DNA of 64,000 nt from an uncultured Bacteroidia bacterium (GTDB lineage Bacteria; Bacteroidota; Bacteroidia; Bacteroidales; UBA932): positions 1-64,000 of the forward strand of contig CACYZM010000009.1 in assembly GCA_902778855.1 (NCBI GenBank), in the 5' to 3' direction. The notes under the pieces are model-generated. The model did not search any database and was not told the origin of the DNA. It saw only the letters and a list, made by a program, of their open reading frames with translations. The position numbers and the translations under genes were made by a program. Within the stretch, counting starts at the first letter, position 1, and every line of letters begins with the position of its first letter. Shown here in pieces: positions 23,886 through 33,594 of the stretch.

Positions 23886-25655
23886 ATGTACAGGACACAT
23901 ACTTGTGGTGAACTTCGTCTCAGCCACGTGGGTCAGACCGTGACCCTGGCGGGATGGGTACAGAAAAGCCGCCGGATGGGCGGTATGAGTTTCGTGGACA
24001 TCCGCGACCGCTACGGCATCACGCAGCTTCGCGTCGATGACAGCACCGAACCCGCAGTCAGCGAGGCCGTGGCCCGGCTGGGCCGCGAATTCGTGATCCA
24101 GGCCACGGGCGTGGTCGAGGAGCGGCAGAGCAAGAACGCCAAGATCCCGACCGGCGACATCGAGATCCGCCTGACGGACCTCAAGGTGCTCAATGCGTCG
24201 CAGACGCCGCCCTTCACCATCGAGGACGAGTCGGACGGCGGCGAGGACATCCGTGCCAAATACCGCTATCTCGACCTGCGTCGCGGTCCGCTGAAGCGCG
24301 CCCTGATGCTTCGCCACCGGATGGCGCACGAAGTGCGCAATTATCTCGACGGCAAAGGCTTCCTGGAGATCGAAACCCCGTTCCTCATCAAGTCGACGCC
24401 GGAAGGCGCCCGCGACTTCGTGGTTCCTTCCCGCATGAACCCCGGCGAGTTCTACGCGTTGCCCCAGAGCCCCCAGACCTTCAAGCAGCTGCTGATGGTG
24501 GCGGGCTATGACCGCTATTTCCAGATCGTGCGCTGCTTCCGCGACGAAGACCTGCGCGCCGACCGTCAGCCCGAGTTCACGCAGATCGACTGCGAGATGA
24601 GCTTCGTGGAGCAGGAAGACGTGCTCGACCTGTTCGAAGGCATGATGCGGCACCTCTTCAAGGAAGTGATCGGGGTGGAAATCGCTCCGAAGATTCCGCG
24701 GATGAGCTGGTACGACGCGATGGACAACTACGGCTCCGACAAGCCCGACATCCGCTACGGCATGAAGATCCACGAGATCACCTCGCTGGTCCAGGGCCAC
24801 GGTTTCAGCGTTTTCGACGGCGTGGAGTATGTGGGCGCGATCGCCGTTCCCGGCTGCGCCGGCTATACCCGCAAGCAGACCGACGAACTCACCGAGTGGG
24901 TGAAACGGCCGCAGGTGGGCGCCAAAGGCCTGGTCTATATCAAAGTGAACGAAGACGGTTCCGTCAAGTCGTCGGTCGACAAATTCTACACGCCGGAAGA
25001 GGTGCAGGCCATCGCCGCCGCCGCCGGTGCGCAGAAGGGCGACCTGGTGCTGGTGCTCTGCGGCGCCAAGCGCAAAGCCCAGACGATGCTCGGCGTGCTC
25101 CGCATCGAGATGGGCAACCGCCTCGGCCTGCGCAATCCGAAGGAATATGCACCGCTCTGGGTGGTCGACTTCCCGCTCCTCGAATGGGATGACGAGACGC
25201 AGCGCTTCTATGCGATGCACCATCCGTTCACGGCGCCGAAGCCGGAACATCTGGACTGGTTCTACAGCAATAAGAAGGAAGACCTCGAGCGCGTCTGCGC
25301 CAACGCCTACGACTTCGTGCTCAACGGCGTGGAGCTGGGCGGCGGCTCGATCCGTATCCACGAAGCCGATGTTCAGCAGCGGATGTTCGAGGTGCTCGGC
25401 ATCTCGAAGGAAGACGCCGACTACAAGTTCGGCTTCATCATCAACGCGTTCAAGTTCGGTGCCCCGCCGCACGGCGGCCTCGCCTTCGGCTTCGATCGCG
25501 TCTGCGCCCTCTTCGGCGGGCAGGAGACCATCCGCGACTACATCGCCTTCCCGAAGAACAATATGGGACGCGATGTGATGCTCGACGCGCCTTCGCGCAT
25601 CGACGATGTCCAGATGGACGAACTATTCCTGCGGAGCACGGCGCCCGCGAAATAG
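23886..25655 (+). CDS. aspS: Aspartate--tRNA ligase
   Basis: 589 residues, the bacterial-type length with the GAD insertion domain (about 300-410). Visible: N-terminal OB anticodon-binding domain ('[29 protein letters not shown]'), 'YRYLDLRR', motif 2 '[27 protein letters not shown]', and motif 3 '[19 protein letters not shown]'. It charges tRNA-Asp in the cytoplasm. It has no separate promoter and a strong terminator follows. Confidence 0.98.
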   Translation: MYRTHTCGELRLSHVGQTVTLAGWVQKSRRMGGMSFVDIRDRYGITQLRVDDSTEPAVSEAVARLGREFVIQATGVVEERQSKNAKIPTGDIEIRLTDLKVLNASQTPPFTIEDESDGGEDIRAKYRYLDLRRGPLKRALMLRHRMAHEVRNYLDGKGFLEIETPFLIKSTPEGARDFVVPSRMNPGEFYALPQSPQTFKQLLMVAGYDRYFQIVRCFRDEDLRADRQPEFTQIDCEMSFVEQEDVLDLFEGMMRHLFKEVIGVEIAPKIPRMSWYDAMDNYGSDKPDIRYGMKIHEITSLVQGHGFSVFDGVEYVGAIAVPGCAGYTRKQTDELTEWVKRPQVGAKGLVYIKVNEDGSVKSSVDKFYTPEEVQAIAAAAGAQKGDLVLVLCGAKRKAQTMLGVLRIEMGNRLGLRNPKEYAPLWVVDFPLLEWDDETQRFYAMHHPFTAPKPEHLDWFYSNKKEDLERVCANAYDFVLNGVELGGGSIRIHEADVQQRMFEVLGISKEDADYKFGFIINAFKFGAPPHGGLAFGFDRVCALFGGQETIRDYIAFPKNNMGRDVMLDAPSRIDDVQMDELFLRSTAPAK

Positions 25656-25698
25656 AGCTGCAACGGACGCAGTTGTGAATCAGCGCGTTATGTAAAGT

Positions 25699-25723
25699 GA
25701 TCCCCCTCAAAACGAGGGGGATC
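25699..25723. terminator. Bidirectional terminator between aspS and rnhB
   Basis: Perfect 10-bp stem GATCCCCCTC / GAGGGGGATC with loop AAAAC. It overlaps the rnhB stop codon (25722-25724). Confidence 0.8.
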
Positions 25724-26324
25724 AAAACAGCAGATCATCGCCCAGGAGATTGTAACTCTTTCGGTGATGAGGCGTAATGCCATAGCGGCGGATGGCCTGG
25801 CGGTGCTCTTCGGTGGGATAGGCCATGTTGCGGTCCCAGCCGTATTGGGGATAGTCCACGGCCAGGCGCCGCATATACTCGTCGCGGTGGGTCTTGGCCA
25901 GGACGCTGGCGGCGGCGATGGCCTGGACGGTGGCGTCGCCCTTGACCACGGTGTGGGCGGGCGTATCGCGCCAGGGAGAGAAGCGGTTGCCGTCGACCAG
26001 GACGAGATCGGGTTTGACCGGAAGCTGGTCGAGGGAGCGTTTCATGCCTTCGATCGAGGCGTTGAGGATATTGATGCGGTCGATTTCTTCGGCGCTGACG
26101 GCCGTGACGGCCCAGGCCAGCGCTTCGCGCTCGATGACGGGCCGCAGTTCGTCGCGCTGCGCCTCGGTCAGTTGTTTGGAGTCGTTGAGCAGCGGATGGG
26201 AGAAGCCTTCCGGCAGGATGACGGCGGCGGCGAAGACGGGGCCGGCGAGGCAGCCGCGGCCGGCTTCGTCGCAGCCGGCCACGAGCGTCCGGCTGCCGGA
26301 GAGCAGCGCCGCCGCATCGGCCAT
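25722..26324 (-). CDS. rnhB: Ribonuclease HII, in frame with an upstream glycerate kinase remnant
   Basis: The RNase HII part is about 200 residues from a possible internal ATG at 26324. It removes RNA from RNA/DNA hybrids and single ribonucleotides. Catalytic motif '[15 protein letters not shown]', '[17 protein letters not shown]', 'VDGNRFSPW', '[23 protein letters not shown]' and C-terminal '[10 protein letters not shown]' are intact. The frame is open upstream through the whole glycerate kinase C-terminal half (to about 27146). Translation could therefore give a fusion of about 470 residues, or the kinase part may be read separately and RNase HII start internally. The true N-terminus cannot be settled from sequence. 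Confidence 0.92.
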   Translation of the reverse strand: MADAAALLSGSRTLVAGCDEAGRGCLAGPVFAAAVILPEGFSHPLLNDSKQLTEAQRDELRPVIEREALAWAVTAVSAEEIDRINILNASIEGMKRSLDQLPVKPDLVLVDGNRFSPWRDTPAHTVVKGDATVQAIAAASVLAKTHRDEYMRRLAVDYPQYGWDRNMAYPTEEHRQAIRRYGITPHHRKSYNLLGDDLLF

Positions 26325-26816
26325 GCTGCGCGCCGGGTCGGGCTCGATTTCGGAGAGGGCATAGACGTCGGCGACGCCGGCCTTTTTCCAGACGGAAACC
26401 GGCAGCGTGCAGCGGCCGCAGACGACCAGGGGTTTCTTTTTATAGGGTTTGCAGAGGGTCAGGATGCCCGAGATGAGTTTTCCGTCGAGGCTTTGGGCGT
26501 CGAAGCTGCCTTCGCCGGTGATGATGGTGTCGGCCTCGGCGATTTTCGTCTCCAGGCCGGCCATTTCGCCGAAGAGGCGCCAGCCGGGCACGAGGGTAGC
26601 GCCCAGCTTATGAAGGGCCGCACCCACGCCGCCTGCCGCGCCGCCTCCCGGCAGCACCGTATCGAGCCCCGCCTCTGCCGCAAACGCCTCCATCCGTCGT
26701 TCCAGCCGCTCCAGCATCGCCGCATCCGCCCCCTTCTGCGGCCCATACACCATCGTCGCCCCATTGGGCCCGAGCAAAGGATTGTCCACATCACAGGCAA
26801 CAACGATCGATGTTTT

Positions 26817-26933
26817 GTCGCTGATCCAGCGAATGTGCGCAGGCCTGGTGGAGCGGCAGGTTCTTTCGAGGCAAGGCTTGTCCTGCCTCGAAAAGGTTCT
26901 GACGCGCTGAGGAAAATTCGCTGGATCAGCGAC
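26817..26933. repeat. 117-bp palindromic element inside the glycerate kinase gene
   Basis: Exact 18-bp terminal inverted repeats, GTCGCTGATCCAGCGAAT (26817-26834) and its complement at 26916-26933. They enclose a second inverted repeat, TTTCGAGGCA / TGCCTCGAAA, at 26864-26873 and 26884-26893. The whole element is read in frame as 39 codons with no stop. It encodes no transposase and I see no target-site duplication. It resembles intragenic palindromic elements such as those of Rickettsia in concept; no relation is claimed. Confidence 0.75.
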
Positions 26934-27351
26934 AGCGCGTAACAAGCCTTCGCCGCCGTCGTTGGTGGAGCTGCCGCCGATGCCGACGACGATTTTTTCG
27001 CAGCCGAGGGCGGAGGCGGCGGCAAGGAGGACGCCGAGGCCGTAGGTGGTGGTCTTTTCGGGGTTTCGCTCTTCGGGGGCGAGCATCGCCAGGCCGCAGA
27101 CTTTGGCCATCTCGATGAAGGCCTGGCGGCCGTCGTCGAACAGCAAGATGGGCCACGCGCCGGCAGGTGTCGCCGAGTGCGGCTTCGACCACTTCCATCG
27201 AGCCGTCGCCGCCGTCGGCCATCGGCAACTTGACGATGCGGGCCTGGGCGCCGCCGACCAAATGCCGGCGGACAGCCGCTTCCAGCGCGTCCGCCACGTC
27301 CGTGGCCGAAAGAGACCCTTTAAATTTGTCGGGAACCAGCAGAATATTGCG

Positions 27352-27359
27352 TATCTTTG
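27352..27359 (+). promoter_or_regulatory. Promoter -7 box for mrp
   Basis: TATCTTTG, 28 nt before the mrp ATG. It lies inside the first codons of the divergent glycerate kinase gene and forms one arm of an inverted repeat with the box at 27372-27379. Confidence 0.6.
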
Positions 27360-27371
27360 TCATCGCTACGA

Positions 27372-27379
27372 CAAAAATA
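27372..27379 (-). promoter_or_regulatory. Promoter -7 box for the glycerate kinase remnant/rnhB
   Basis: Minus-strand TATTTTTG, 8 nt from the ATG at 27363. Confidence 0.5.
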
Positions 27380-27387
27380 CGCAAAAT

Positions 27388-28299
27388 ATGAAACCCTTCG
27401 AAATCAAAGGCCCTTATAATCCGAATCCCCCGAAACCCAAGCCCAAGAAGCGTCCGCTCGAACTGGGTATGGAACAACTGGCCGACGTCGGCCACATCAT
27501 CGCCATCGCCTCCGGCAAAGGCGGCGTGGGCAAATCCACCGTGGCCGTCAACCTGGCCATCACCCTCGCCCGGATGGGCTACAAGGTCGGCCTGGCCGAC
27601 GCTGACGTCTACGGCCCCTCCATCCCCACGATGACCGGCACCGAAGGGGAAATCCCCGAAGTCGAGGTCTACGACGCGATGGGCGAACCGCTGCCCATCG
27701 ACGCGGAAATTACCGAAGACTGCAAGGAAATCATCCTCCCCATCGAGAAATACGGCGTCAAATGGATGAGCATCGGCTACTTCGCCCGGCCCGAACAGGC
27801 CCTCATCTGGCGCGGCCCGATGGCCTGCAACGCCCTCAAGCAGATGCTGCTGCAGATCCGCTGGGGCGAACTGGACTTCCTGCTGATCGACCTGCCTCCG
27901 GGAACCGGCGACATCCACATCTCCCTGGTCCACGACATTCCGTTGACCGGCGCCGTCATCGTCACCACGCCCCAGGCCGTGGCCCTCGCCGACGTGGAGA
28001 AGAGCGTCAATATGTTCCGCAACCCGCAGATCGAAAAGCCCATCCTCGGCGTCATCGAGAACATGTCGTGGTTCACGCCCGCCGAACTGCCGGAGAACCG
28101 CTACTATCTCTTCGGCCGCGACGGCGGCCAGCTGATCGCCGACAAATACGGGATTCCGCTCCTGGGCCAGATTCCGCTCGTCCAAAGCGTCCGCGAGGGC
28201 GGAGACGAAGGTGTTCCCGCCGCGCTGGAAGACGGACCGGTGTTCGATGCGATGAAAGATGCCGCGCAAATGATTCTCTCATCGGAACATAACCTTTGA
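27388..28299 (+). CDS. mrp: Mrp/NBP35-type ATP-binding Fe-S carrier protein
   Basis: 303 residues from the ATG at 27388; a longer upstream frame crosses the promoter and the divergent gene. Walker A with the deviant lysine is 'ASGKGGVGKST' (41-51), and 'DADVYGPSIPTM', 'DLPPGTGDIHI' and 'ENMSWFTPAELPENRYYLFG' follow. The family binds and delivers Fe-S clusters. The usual CxxC near the C-terminus is absent ('WFTPAELP' instead), as I recall for Bacteroidota forms. The N-terminal MIP18/DUF59 domain that many bacterial Mrp proteins carry is missing here: the chain begins with a Pro/Lys-rich tail (1-25). A DUF59 domain is instead attached to SufE at 11314-12057. Confidence 0.93.
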   Translation: MKPFEIKGPYNPNPPKPKPKKRPLELGMEQLADVGHIIAIASGKGGVGKSTVAVNLAITLARMGYKVGLADADVYGPSIPTMTGTEGEIPEVEVYDAMGEPLPIDAEITEDCKEIILPIEKYGVKWMSIGYFARPEQALIWRGPMACNALKQMLLQIRWGELDFLLIDLPPGTGDIHISLVHDIPLTGAVIVTTPQAVALADVEKSVNMFRNPQIEKPILGVIENMSWFTPAELPENRYYLFGRDGGQLIADKYGIPLLGQIPLVQSVREGGDEGVPAALEDGPVFDAMKDAAQMILSSEHNL

Positions 28300-28325
28300 G
28301 AAATCAAAAAGAATATTTACTTTTG
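28295..28325 (+). promoter_or_regulatory. Promoter of the EF-G2-like gene
   Basis: TTTG at 28295-28298 (overlapping the mrp stop), 19-nt spacer, TACTTTTG at 28318-28325. The leader to the ATG at 28376 is about 45 nt. Confidence 0.7.
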
Positions 28326-28375
28326 CAGGCTATTCCACACTGAGAAACAAATATTATTAAACGTTTAATATCCCC

Positions 28376-30493
28376 ATGAAGAATTACACCACCCAGAAGA
28401 TCCGCAACGTCGTCCTGCTTGGAGGTACGCGTTCCGGCAAAACCACGCTGGCCGAAGCGATGCTCTACGAGGGCAAGGTCATCGACCGCCGCGGTACTGT
28501 CGAGGGCAAGAATACCGTCTCCGACAACACCGAGGTCGAACAGCTTTTCCAGCGTTCCATCTACTCCACTCCGCTCTATGCGGAATATAACGACCACAAA
28601 ATCAATGTGATCGACGCTCCCGGCGCCGATGACTTCGTGGAAGGCGCCATCCTGGGCCTCAATGTCTGCGAGTCGGCCGTCATGCTCGTCAACGCGGGCC
28701 AGGGCGTCGAGGTGGGCACCGAGATCCACGGCCGTTATGCGGAGCAGTATGGCAAGCCGGTGATCCTCGCCGTCAACCAGCTCGATACTGAGAAAGCCAA
28801 CTGGGACAACACCCTCGACAGCCTGCACCAGGCTTTCGGCGGCAAACCGGTGGTGATCCAGTTCCCCGTGAACGCCGGCGTCAACTTCGACAGCATCGTC
28901 GACCTGCTGAAGATGAAGATGTACAAGTTCAAGGATGAAAACGGCACCTTCGAAGAGTGCGAAATCCCCGCCGACCTCAAAGGCAAGGCCGAGGATATGC
29001 ACGCCGAACTCGTGGAGAAAGCCGCTGAAGGTGACGAGGAGCTGATGATGAAATACTTCGACGAAGGCGAACTTTCCGAAGAGGAAGTGCACCAGGGTCT
29101 TCGCGTGGGCTTCGACAAGGGTGAGACCTATCCCGTGTTCTGCATCTGCGCCAAGAAAGACACCGGCGTCCGCCGCCTGATGGAATTCATCACCGAGTTC
29201 TGCCCGGCTCCCGCCCAGGATCCCGCCGGCCAGACCTCCCTGTTCGTCTACAAGACCGCCCTTGAGCAGCACCTGGGCGACGTCACCTACTTCAAGGTGA
29301 TGTCCGGTAAGATCACCGAAGGTCAGGACGTGATCAATATGCAGAGCGAGACCAAGGAGCGCATCACCACGCTCTACGCCGTCGCCGGTAAGAAGAAAGA
29401 GCGTGTCACGGAAATCGTGGCCGGCGACATGGGTTGCACCGTGAAGTTGAAAGCCGTCAAGACCAACCAGACCCTCAACGCCCCGGGTTACGACAAAGTC
29501 GTCGATCCGATCACCTTCCCGCCGTTCAAGTACCGCTGCGCCATCAAGGCCGTGGACGAGAAAGACGAGGAGAAGCTGGGCGAGGCCCTGAACCGCGCCG
29601 GCGCCGAAGACCCGACCCTCCGCATCGAGTACTCCCGCGAGCTCAAGCAGACCATCATCAACGGTATGGGCGAGCAGCAGATCAACATCCTGAAGTGGAA
29701 CCTCAACAACAACTACAAGATCGACGTCGAGTTCCTCGCGCCGAAGATCCCGTACCGCGAGACCATCACCAAGGTGGCCAACGCCATGTACCGTCACAAG
29801 AAGCAGTCCGGCGGCGCCGGCCAGTTCGGTGAGGTGCACCTCGTGGTCGAGCCGATCGTCGAAGGTGTGGAAACCACGGCCAAGTTCAAGATCGACGGCA
29901 AGGAGACCCAGCTCAACGTCAAGACGAAGGAAGAATTCGAACTGCCTTGGGGCGGTAAATGGGAATTCCTCAACTGCGTCGTCGGCGGCGCCATCGACGC
30001 CAGCTTCATGCCCGCCATCAAGAAGGGTATCAACCAGCGTCTGGAAGAGGGCCCGCTTACCGGTTCCTACGCCCGCGACATCCGCGTCTTCGTCTACGAC
30101 GGTAAGATGCACCCGGTGGACTCCAAGGAAATCGCGTTCATCATCGCCGGCCGCAACGCCTTCCGCGAGGCCTTCAAGAACGCTGCTCCGAAGATCCTCG
30201 AGCCGATCTATATGGTGGAAGTGATGGTCCCGGCCGACTGCATGGGTGACGTGATGAGCGACCTGCAGAACCGCCGCGGCATGATCGAAGGCATGACCTC
30301 CGAGAAGGGCTTCCAGATCCTCCGCGCCCGCGTTCCGCTCGCCGAGCTCTACAAGTACTCGACGATCCTGAGCTCGCTGACCTCCGGCCGTGCTACCTTC
30401 ACGCAGGAGTTCATCGAATACCAGCAGGTCCCGGCCGACGTCCAGGACAAGCTCCTCAAGGCCTACGAGGCCGAACAGCAGGAAGAGGACTAA
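28376..30493 (+). CDS. Elongation factor G-like protein with degenerate GTPase motifs (EF-G2 type)
   Basis: 705 residues with the domain order of EF-G: G domain 1-275, II about 290-370, III about 390-460, IV about 465-585, V about 590-690. The G1 loop is 'GGTRSGKTT' (16-24). The usual RGITI of switch I is not present. G3 reads D80-APG-A84-DDF, with Ala where the catalytic His stands in EF-G, and G4 is NQLD instead of NKxD. These changes fit the EF-G2 of Bacteroides thetaiotaomicron, described as promoting translocation without GTP hydrolysis and needed for gut fitness. Canonical EF-G must be elsewhere. It probably acts when energy is short. It is followed 11 bp later by a LolD-like gene. Confidence 0.9.
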   Translation: MKNYTTQKIRNVVLLGGTRSGKTTLAEAMLYEGKVIDRRGTVEGKNTVSDNTEVEQLFQRSIYSTPLYAEYNDHKINVIDAPGADDFVEGAILGLNVCESAVMLVNAGQGVEVGTEIHGRYAEQYGKPVILAVNQLDTEKANWDNTLDSLHQAFGGKPVVIQFPVNAGVNFDSIVDLLKMKMYKFKDENGTFEECEIPADLKGKAEDMHAELVEKAAEGDEELMMKYFDEGELSEEEVHQGLRVGFDKGETYPVFCICAKKDTGVRRLMEFITEFCPAPAQDPAGQTSLFVYKTALEQHLGDVTYFKVMSGKITEGQDVINMQSETKERITTLYAVAGKKKERVTEIVAGDMGCTVKLKAVKTNQTLNAPGYDKVVDPITFPPFKYRCAIKAVDEKDEEKLGEALNRAGAEDPTLRIEYSRELKQTIINGMGEQQINILKWNLNNNYKIDVEFLAPKIPYRETITKVANAMYRHKKQSGGAGQFGEVHLVVEPIVEGVETTAKFKIDGKETQLNVKTKEEFELPWGGKWEFLNCVVGGAIDASFMPAIKKGINQRLEEGPLTGSYARDIRVFVYDGKMHPVDSKEIAFIIAGRNAFREAFKNAAPKILEPIYMVEVMVPADCMGDVMSDLQNRRGMIEGMTSEKGFQILRARVPLAELYKYSTILSSLTSGRATFTQEFIEYQQVPADVQDKLLKAYEAEQQEED

Positions 30494-30504
30494 GCGCCCT
30501 CCTG

Positions 30505-31155
<651 letters not shown>

Positions 31156-31170
31156 GGGAACAATTCGCCA

Positions 31171-31201
31171 TTTGAATTGTAGAAGATGTTTCGTATCTTT
31201 G
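31171..31201 (+). promoter_or_regulatory. Promoter of the transketolase genes
   Basis: TTTG at 31171-31174, 19-nt spacer, TATCTTTG at 31194-31201, then 31 nt to the ATG. Confidence 0.7.
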
Positions 31202-31232
31202 TTAACTGGATACGACAAACCTCTTCTACATT

Positions 31233-32078
31233 ATGGATTATACCCTTCAACAAATCGCTTCGCAGGTGCGGAGGGATATCGTGCGCATGGTCACGGCGGC
31301 CGCTTCGGGGCATCCGGGCGGGTCGATGAGCGCCACGGATGTCCTGACCTATCTGTTTTTCAAGGAAATGAACGTCACGCCGGAGACGTGGACCCGCAGC
31401 GGGGAAGGACTCGACCAGTTCTTCCTTTCGGCCGGACACATCTCCCCGGTGCTCTACAGCCTGCTCGCCCGTCGGGGTTATTTCCCGGTGGCTGAGCTCG
31501 CGACCTTCCGCCGCTTCGGTACGCGGCTTCAGGGCCATCCTTCGGTGGACAAAGGCCTGCCGGGCGTCAACCAGGCGGCCGGTTCGCTGGGCCAGGGCCT
31601 CTCGGTCGCCATCGGCGCCGCCGTGGGCAAGCGCCTGAACGGCGACCCGCACACGGTGTACGTCCTGGTGGGCGACGGCGAGAGTGAAGAAGGCCAGATC
31701 TGGGAGGCCGCCATGTCGGCCGCCCATTACAAGGTGGACAATCTCATTGCGATGACCGACTGGAACCACCAGCAGATCGACGGGCGCGTCGAAGACGTGG
31801 CCGGCCTCGGCAACCTGCGCGCCAAGTGGGAAGCCTTCGGCTGGACCGTGATCGAGGCCGACGGCCACGATTTCAAGGCCATCGAAGAAGGCTTCGCCGA
31901 AGCGCATCGCCGCCAGGGGCTGGGCAAGCCCGTGATGATACTCTGGCATACCGAGATGGGCCACGGCGTGGACTTCATGGCCGGCACCTGCAAGTGGCAC
32001 GGCAAGAATCCTTCGGTGGAACAGTGCGCCGAAGCGATGAAACAACTCGAAGAAACGATGGGAGATTTTGCCTTATGA
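31233..32078 (+). CDS. Transketolase, N-terminal (TPP-binding) subunit
   Basis: 281 residues. This half of a split transketolase holds the thiamine diphosphate site: 'AASGHPGGSMSATDVLTYLF', 'LSAGHISPVLYSLLARRGYF', 'GSLGQGLSVAIGAAVG', 'VLVGDGESEEGQIWEA' (GDG...N type motif, with 'MTDWNHQQIDG'). With the C-terminal half it moves two-carbon units between sugar phosphates in the pentose phosphate pathway. The partner gene overlaps by 4 bp (ATGA), ensuring equal expression. Confidence 0.95.
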   Translation: MDYTLQQIASQVRRDIVRMVTAAASGHPGGSMSATDVLTYLFFKEMNVTPETWTRSGEGLDQFFLSAGHISPVLYSLLARRGYFPVAELATFRRFGTRLQGHPSVDKGLPGVNQAAGSLGQGLSVAIGAAVGKRLNGDPHTVYVLVGDGESEEGQIWEAAMSAAHYKVDNLIAMTDWNHQQIDGRVEDVAGLGNLRAKWEAFGWTVIEADGHDFKAIEEGFAEAHRRQGLGKPVMILWHTEMGHGVDFMAGTCKWHGKNPSVEQCAEAMKQLEETMGDFAL

Positions 32079-33019
32079 AAGAATATGTAGATACCGGAAA
32101 AAAAGATACCCGTTCGGGCTTCGGCGCAGGACTTGCCGAACTCGGGGACAACAATCCGAAAGTGGTGGCGCTGACCGCCGACCTTAAAGGCTCGCTCAAG
32201 ATGGACGCTTTCGCTGCGGCCCATCCCGACCGCTTCTTCGAAGTGGGTATCGCCGAAGCGCATATGGTCGGCATGGCGGCCGGCCTCTCCCTCGCAGGCT
32301 ATATTCCCTTCATCGGCACCTTCGCCAACTTCGCCACGGCCCGCGTGCTCGACCAGATCCGGCAGTCGGTCTGCTATTCGCAAACCAACGTGAAGATCGC
32401 CGCTTCCCACGCCGGCATCACCCTCGGCGAGGACGGCGCCACGCACCAGACCCTCGAAGACATCGGCCTGATGCGGATGCTGCCCGGGATGGTGGTCATC
32501 AACCCCTGCGACTACAACCAGACCAAGGCGGCCACGCTGGCTGCGGCGGCCTGGAACGGCCCGGTGTATCTCCGCTTCGGCCGCCCCGGCGTGCCCAACT
32601 TCACCCCGGCCGACGAGCCGTTCGTCATCGGCAAGGCCATCAAGCTGAACGACGGCGCCGACGTGTCGATCTTCGCCACCGGTCACCTCGTGTGGGAAGC
32701 CATCCAGGCAGCGAAACAGTTGGAGGCCCAGGGCGTGAGCGTCGACCTGATCGACATCGCCACCATCAAGCCGCTCGACAAGGAAGCCGTCCTCGCATCG
32801 GTCCGCAAGACCGGCCGCGTGGTCGTCGCCGAAGAACATCTGATCGCCGGCGGTCTTGGCGAGGAAATTGCAGGTTTCCTCGCGCAGGCCTGCCCCGCAC
32901 CCATGCGTTTCGTAGCCATCGACGACAAATTCGGCCAGAGCGGAAAACCCGCCGAACTGATGGCGGCCTACGGACTCGATGCGGCGCATATCGTAGAGGC
33001 AGCCCTGTCGCTGCGATGA
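32075..33019 (+). CDS. Transketolase, C-terminal subunit
   Basis: 314 residues from the ATG overlapping the previous stop. It contains the pyrimidine-binding domain ('RSGFGAGLAELGDNNPKVVALTADL', 'FFEVGIAEAHMVGMAAGLSLAGYIPF', 'HAGITLGEDGATHQ') and the C-terminal transketolase domain (about 190-310). It lacks the TPP diphosphate-binding half and so needs the preceding gene product. Its stop overlaps the start of an ECF sigma factor gene by 4 bp, an odd coupling of central metabolism with a regulator. Confidence 0.95.
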   Translation: MKEYVDTGKKDTRSGFGAGLAELGDNNPKVVALTADLKGSLKMDAFAAAHPDRFFEVGIAEAHMVGMAAGLSLAGYIPFIGTFANFATARVLDQIRQSVCYSQTNVKIAASHAGITLGEDGATHQTLEDIGLMRMLPGMVVINPCDYNQTKAATLAAAAWNGPVYLRFGRPGVPNFTPADEPFVIGKAIKLNDGADVSIFATGHLVWEAIQAAKQLEAQGVSVDLIDIATIKPLDKEAVLASVRKTGRVVVAEEHLIAGGLGEEIAGFLAQACPAPMRFVAIDDKFGQSGKPAELMAAYGLDAAHIVEAALSLR

Positions 33020-33558
33020 GTACCGATCAGGAGATATTGAAATTATATCGGGAAGGCGGACGCGAACAGGCGTTCCGCCTTCTTGTGCAGACGTACAAGG
33101 AACGCCTGTACTGGCATATCCGTCGGATGGTCCTCGACCACGACGATGCCGACGACTGTCTCCAGAATACCTTCCTGAAGGTATGGCGCTCGCTCGAAAA
33201 CTTTCGCGGCGACGCGCAGCTCTACACCTGGCTCTACCGCATCGCCACCAACGAGACCCTGACTTTCCTCTCCCGCCAGCAGACCCGCGGAGAGTATTCC
33301 GGCCTCGATGCGGCCGACCGGCTCTCGTCCGATCCGTGGTTCGACGGCGACCGGCTGCAGCTGACGCTCCATAAATGCATCGCCAAACTGCCGCCCAAGC
33401 AGAAGGCCGTGTTCAACCTCCGCTATTTCGAGGAAATGCCCTACGAGAAAATCGCGGAAGTGCTCGAAACCTCCGAAGGCGCCCTCAAGGCTTCCTATCA
33501 CCACGCCTATGAAAAGATCAAGGCCTGGATGAAAGAGGAAATGGATGCGAATTATTGA
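33016..33558 (+). CDS. ECF-type RNA polymerase sigma factor
   Basis: 180 residues. Region 2 (about 12-80) has 'YKERLYWHIRRMVLDHDDADDCLQNTFLKVWRSLENFRGDAQLYTWLYRIATNE'. Region 4 (about 120-172) has 'CIAKLPPKQKAVFNLRYFEEMPYEKIAEVLETSEGALKASYHHAYEKIK'. Regions 1.1 and 3 are missing, as in ECF factors. The next gene encodes a small membrane protein that is a natural anti-sigma candidate, then a Spy-like periplasmic protein. Together they look like an envelope-stress switch. Transcription is from the transketolase promoter or a weak internal one. Confidence 0.93.
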   Translation: MSTDQEILKLYREGGREQAFRLLVQTYKERLYWHIRRMVLDHDDADDCLQNTFLKVWRSLENFRGDAQLYTWLYRIATNETLTFLSRQQTRGEYSGLDAADRLSSDPWFDGDRLQLTLHKCIAKLPPKQKAVFNLRYFEEMPYEKIAEVLETSEGALKASYHHAYEKIKAWMKEEMDANY

Positions 33559-33594
33559 TTAAACCTTTGACTGTCCTCAGAGTCTAACAACCGT

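Larger units (their letters stand above)
26325..27363 (-). pseudogene. Glycerate 2-kinase (GK2/GlxK family), disrupted
   Basis: The start ATG at 27363 gives '[20 protein letters not shown]...[22 protein letters not shown]', the normal GK2 N-terminus. Near 27147-27170 the frame shifts by +1. Compared with GlxK, about 8 residues (the GPLGxxV segment) are missing, so a deletion of roughly 25 bp is likely. The other frame continues '[22 protein letters not shown]', '[15 protein letters not shown]', '[26 protein letters not shown]', '[14 protein letters not shown]' and '[15 protein letters not shown]'. Between 'GGEGLL' and 'VACDV' the normal sequence is replaced by residues encoded by a palindromic element. 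The frame runs into rnhB. The kinase (glycerate to 2-phosphoglycerate) is probably inactive unless the indel is a sequencing error. Confidence 0.8.

Noticed and set aside
26817..26933. Palindromic element as an integron attC site or insertion sequence
   Set aside because: No GTTRRRY-type core, no integrase or transposase, and no visible target duplication.
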